Shown here one piece after another: positions 5,847-6,047 of a stretch of 6,047 nucleotides of DNA. A program made the translations under genes and the position numbers. The stretch lies in NCBI GenBank assembly GCA_903837365.1, contig CAILUF010000092.1, positions 1 through 6,047 on the forward strand, in the 5' to 3' direction. Source of the DNA: an uncultured Alphaproteobacteria bacterium. GTDB taxonomy: Bacteria; Pseudomonadota; Alphaproteobacteria; Rickettsiales; UBA1997. Under the pieces are notes generated by a model that saw nothing but the letters and a program-made list of their open reading frames with translations, searched no databases and was not told where the DNA came from. Each line of letters begins with the position of its first letter. Within the stretch, counting starts at the first letter, position 1.

Positions 5847-6047
5847 CAATTATAAAAAAATTTACGAAAATTCAAACCTTGATTAGATTACTAGGTACTA
5901 GATCGTTTATGTATTAAACGAGTTTTAAACTAATTTAATTTCAAAAAATCTAAATTTAAGCTTGTTGATATTATTTTTTTACTGCTATTTTAGATTAAAT
6001 TCACAACCAAATTATTGATTACTATTGGTAAAAAAATTATTGAATTA
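5847..6047. other. Non-coding tail with a short hairpin; no gene seen
   Basis: Neither strand has an open frame worth calling in these 201 nt. Visible items are a perfect 7-bp stem at 5903-5909 and 5915-5921 (TCGTTTA with TAAACGA, 5-nt loop) followed by GTTTT, which could be a weak terminator for exoD; a CTAGGTACTAG near-palindrome at 5891-5901; and the TTGACA at 5843-5848 with GAAAAT 17 bp further on (5866-5871), a possible but poor promoter into this region. I found no tRNA-like fold. Confidence 0.5.

Noticed and set aside
28..5901. Recurrence of CTAG/CTAGG in the intergenic elements, as a possible shared protein site.
   Set aside because: CTAG also occurs in several coding regions, and the total is about what base composition would predict for AT-rich DNA of this length, so no special signal is supported.

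Overview
The window is AT-rich (by eye about 70% or more A+T). It carries six complete housekeeping or envelope genes and the extreme 5' end of a seventh gene that leaves the window on the left. The protein set suits a reduced-genome alphaproteobacterium of the Rickettsiales/Holosporales type: an RlmB-type rRNA methyltransferase, an NAD kinase, a UvrC with the iron-sulfur cysteine pattern, a flavin-dependent thymidylate synthase ThyX, a TatA of alphaproteobacterial style and an ExoD-family membrane protein. Short palindromic intergenic repeats, AT-rich leaders and almost no Shine-Dalgarno sites fit the same picture. The order-level placement is inference from gene content and composition; it was not computed.

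Left part (1-1914): position 1-3 is the start codon of a minus-strand gene with a good Shine-Dalgarno site. The divergent intergenic region up to 267 holds a roughly 132-bp imperfect palindrome with a strong central hairpin, and its right end carries a likely promoter for the plus-strand pair rlmB-nadK. These two genes are 3 nt apart and should be co-transcribed.

Middle (1915-3896): nadK converges on minus-strand uvrC. The 216-nt gap holds a perfect 33-bp tandem duplication and, directly after the uvrC stop codon, a same-frame stretch that looks like the decayed remains of the missing UvrC C-terminal helix-hairpin-helix domain. UvrC is therefore shorter than usual, although its two nuclease domains look intact.

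Right part (3897-6047): thyX, tatA and exoD run on the plus strand, separated by 107 and 82 nt. At least exoD seems to have its own promoter, very close to its GTG start. The last 201 nt show no gene, only a short hairpin and promoter-like pieces.

The genes do not form one pathway: rRNA modification (rlmB), NADP supply (nadK), nucleotide excision repair (uvrC), dTMP synthesis (thyX, which uses NADPH), Tat protein export (tatA) and a poorly understood envelope function (exoD). I see no undescribed defence, mobile or biosynthetic system. The most interesting leads are the two intergenic repeat elements and the truncated UvrC with its apparent relic.
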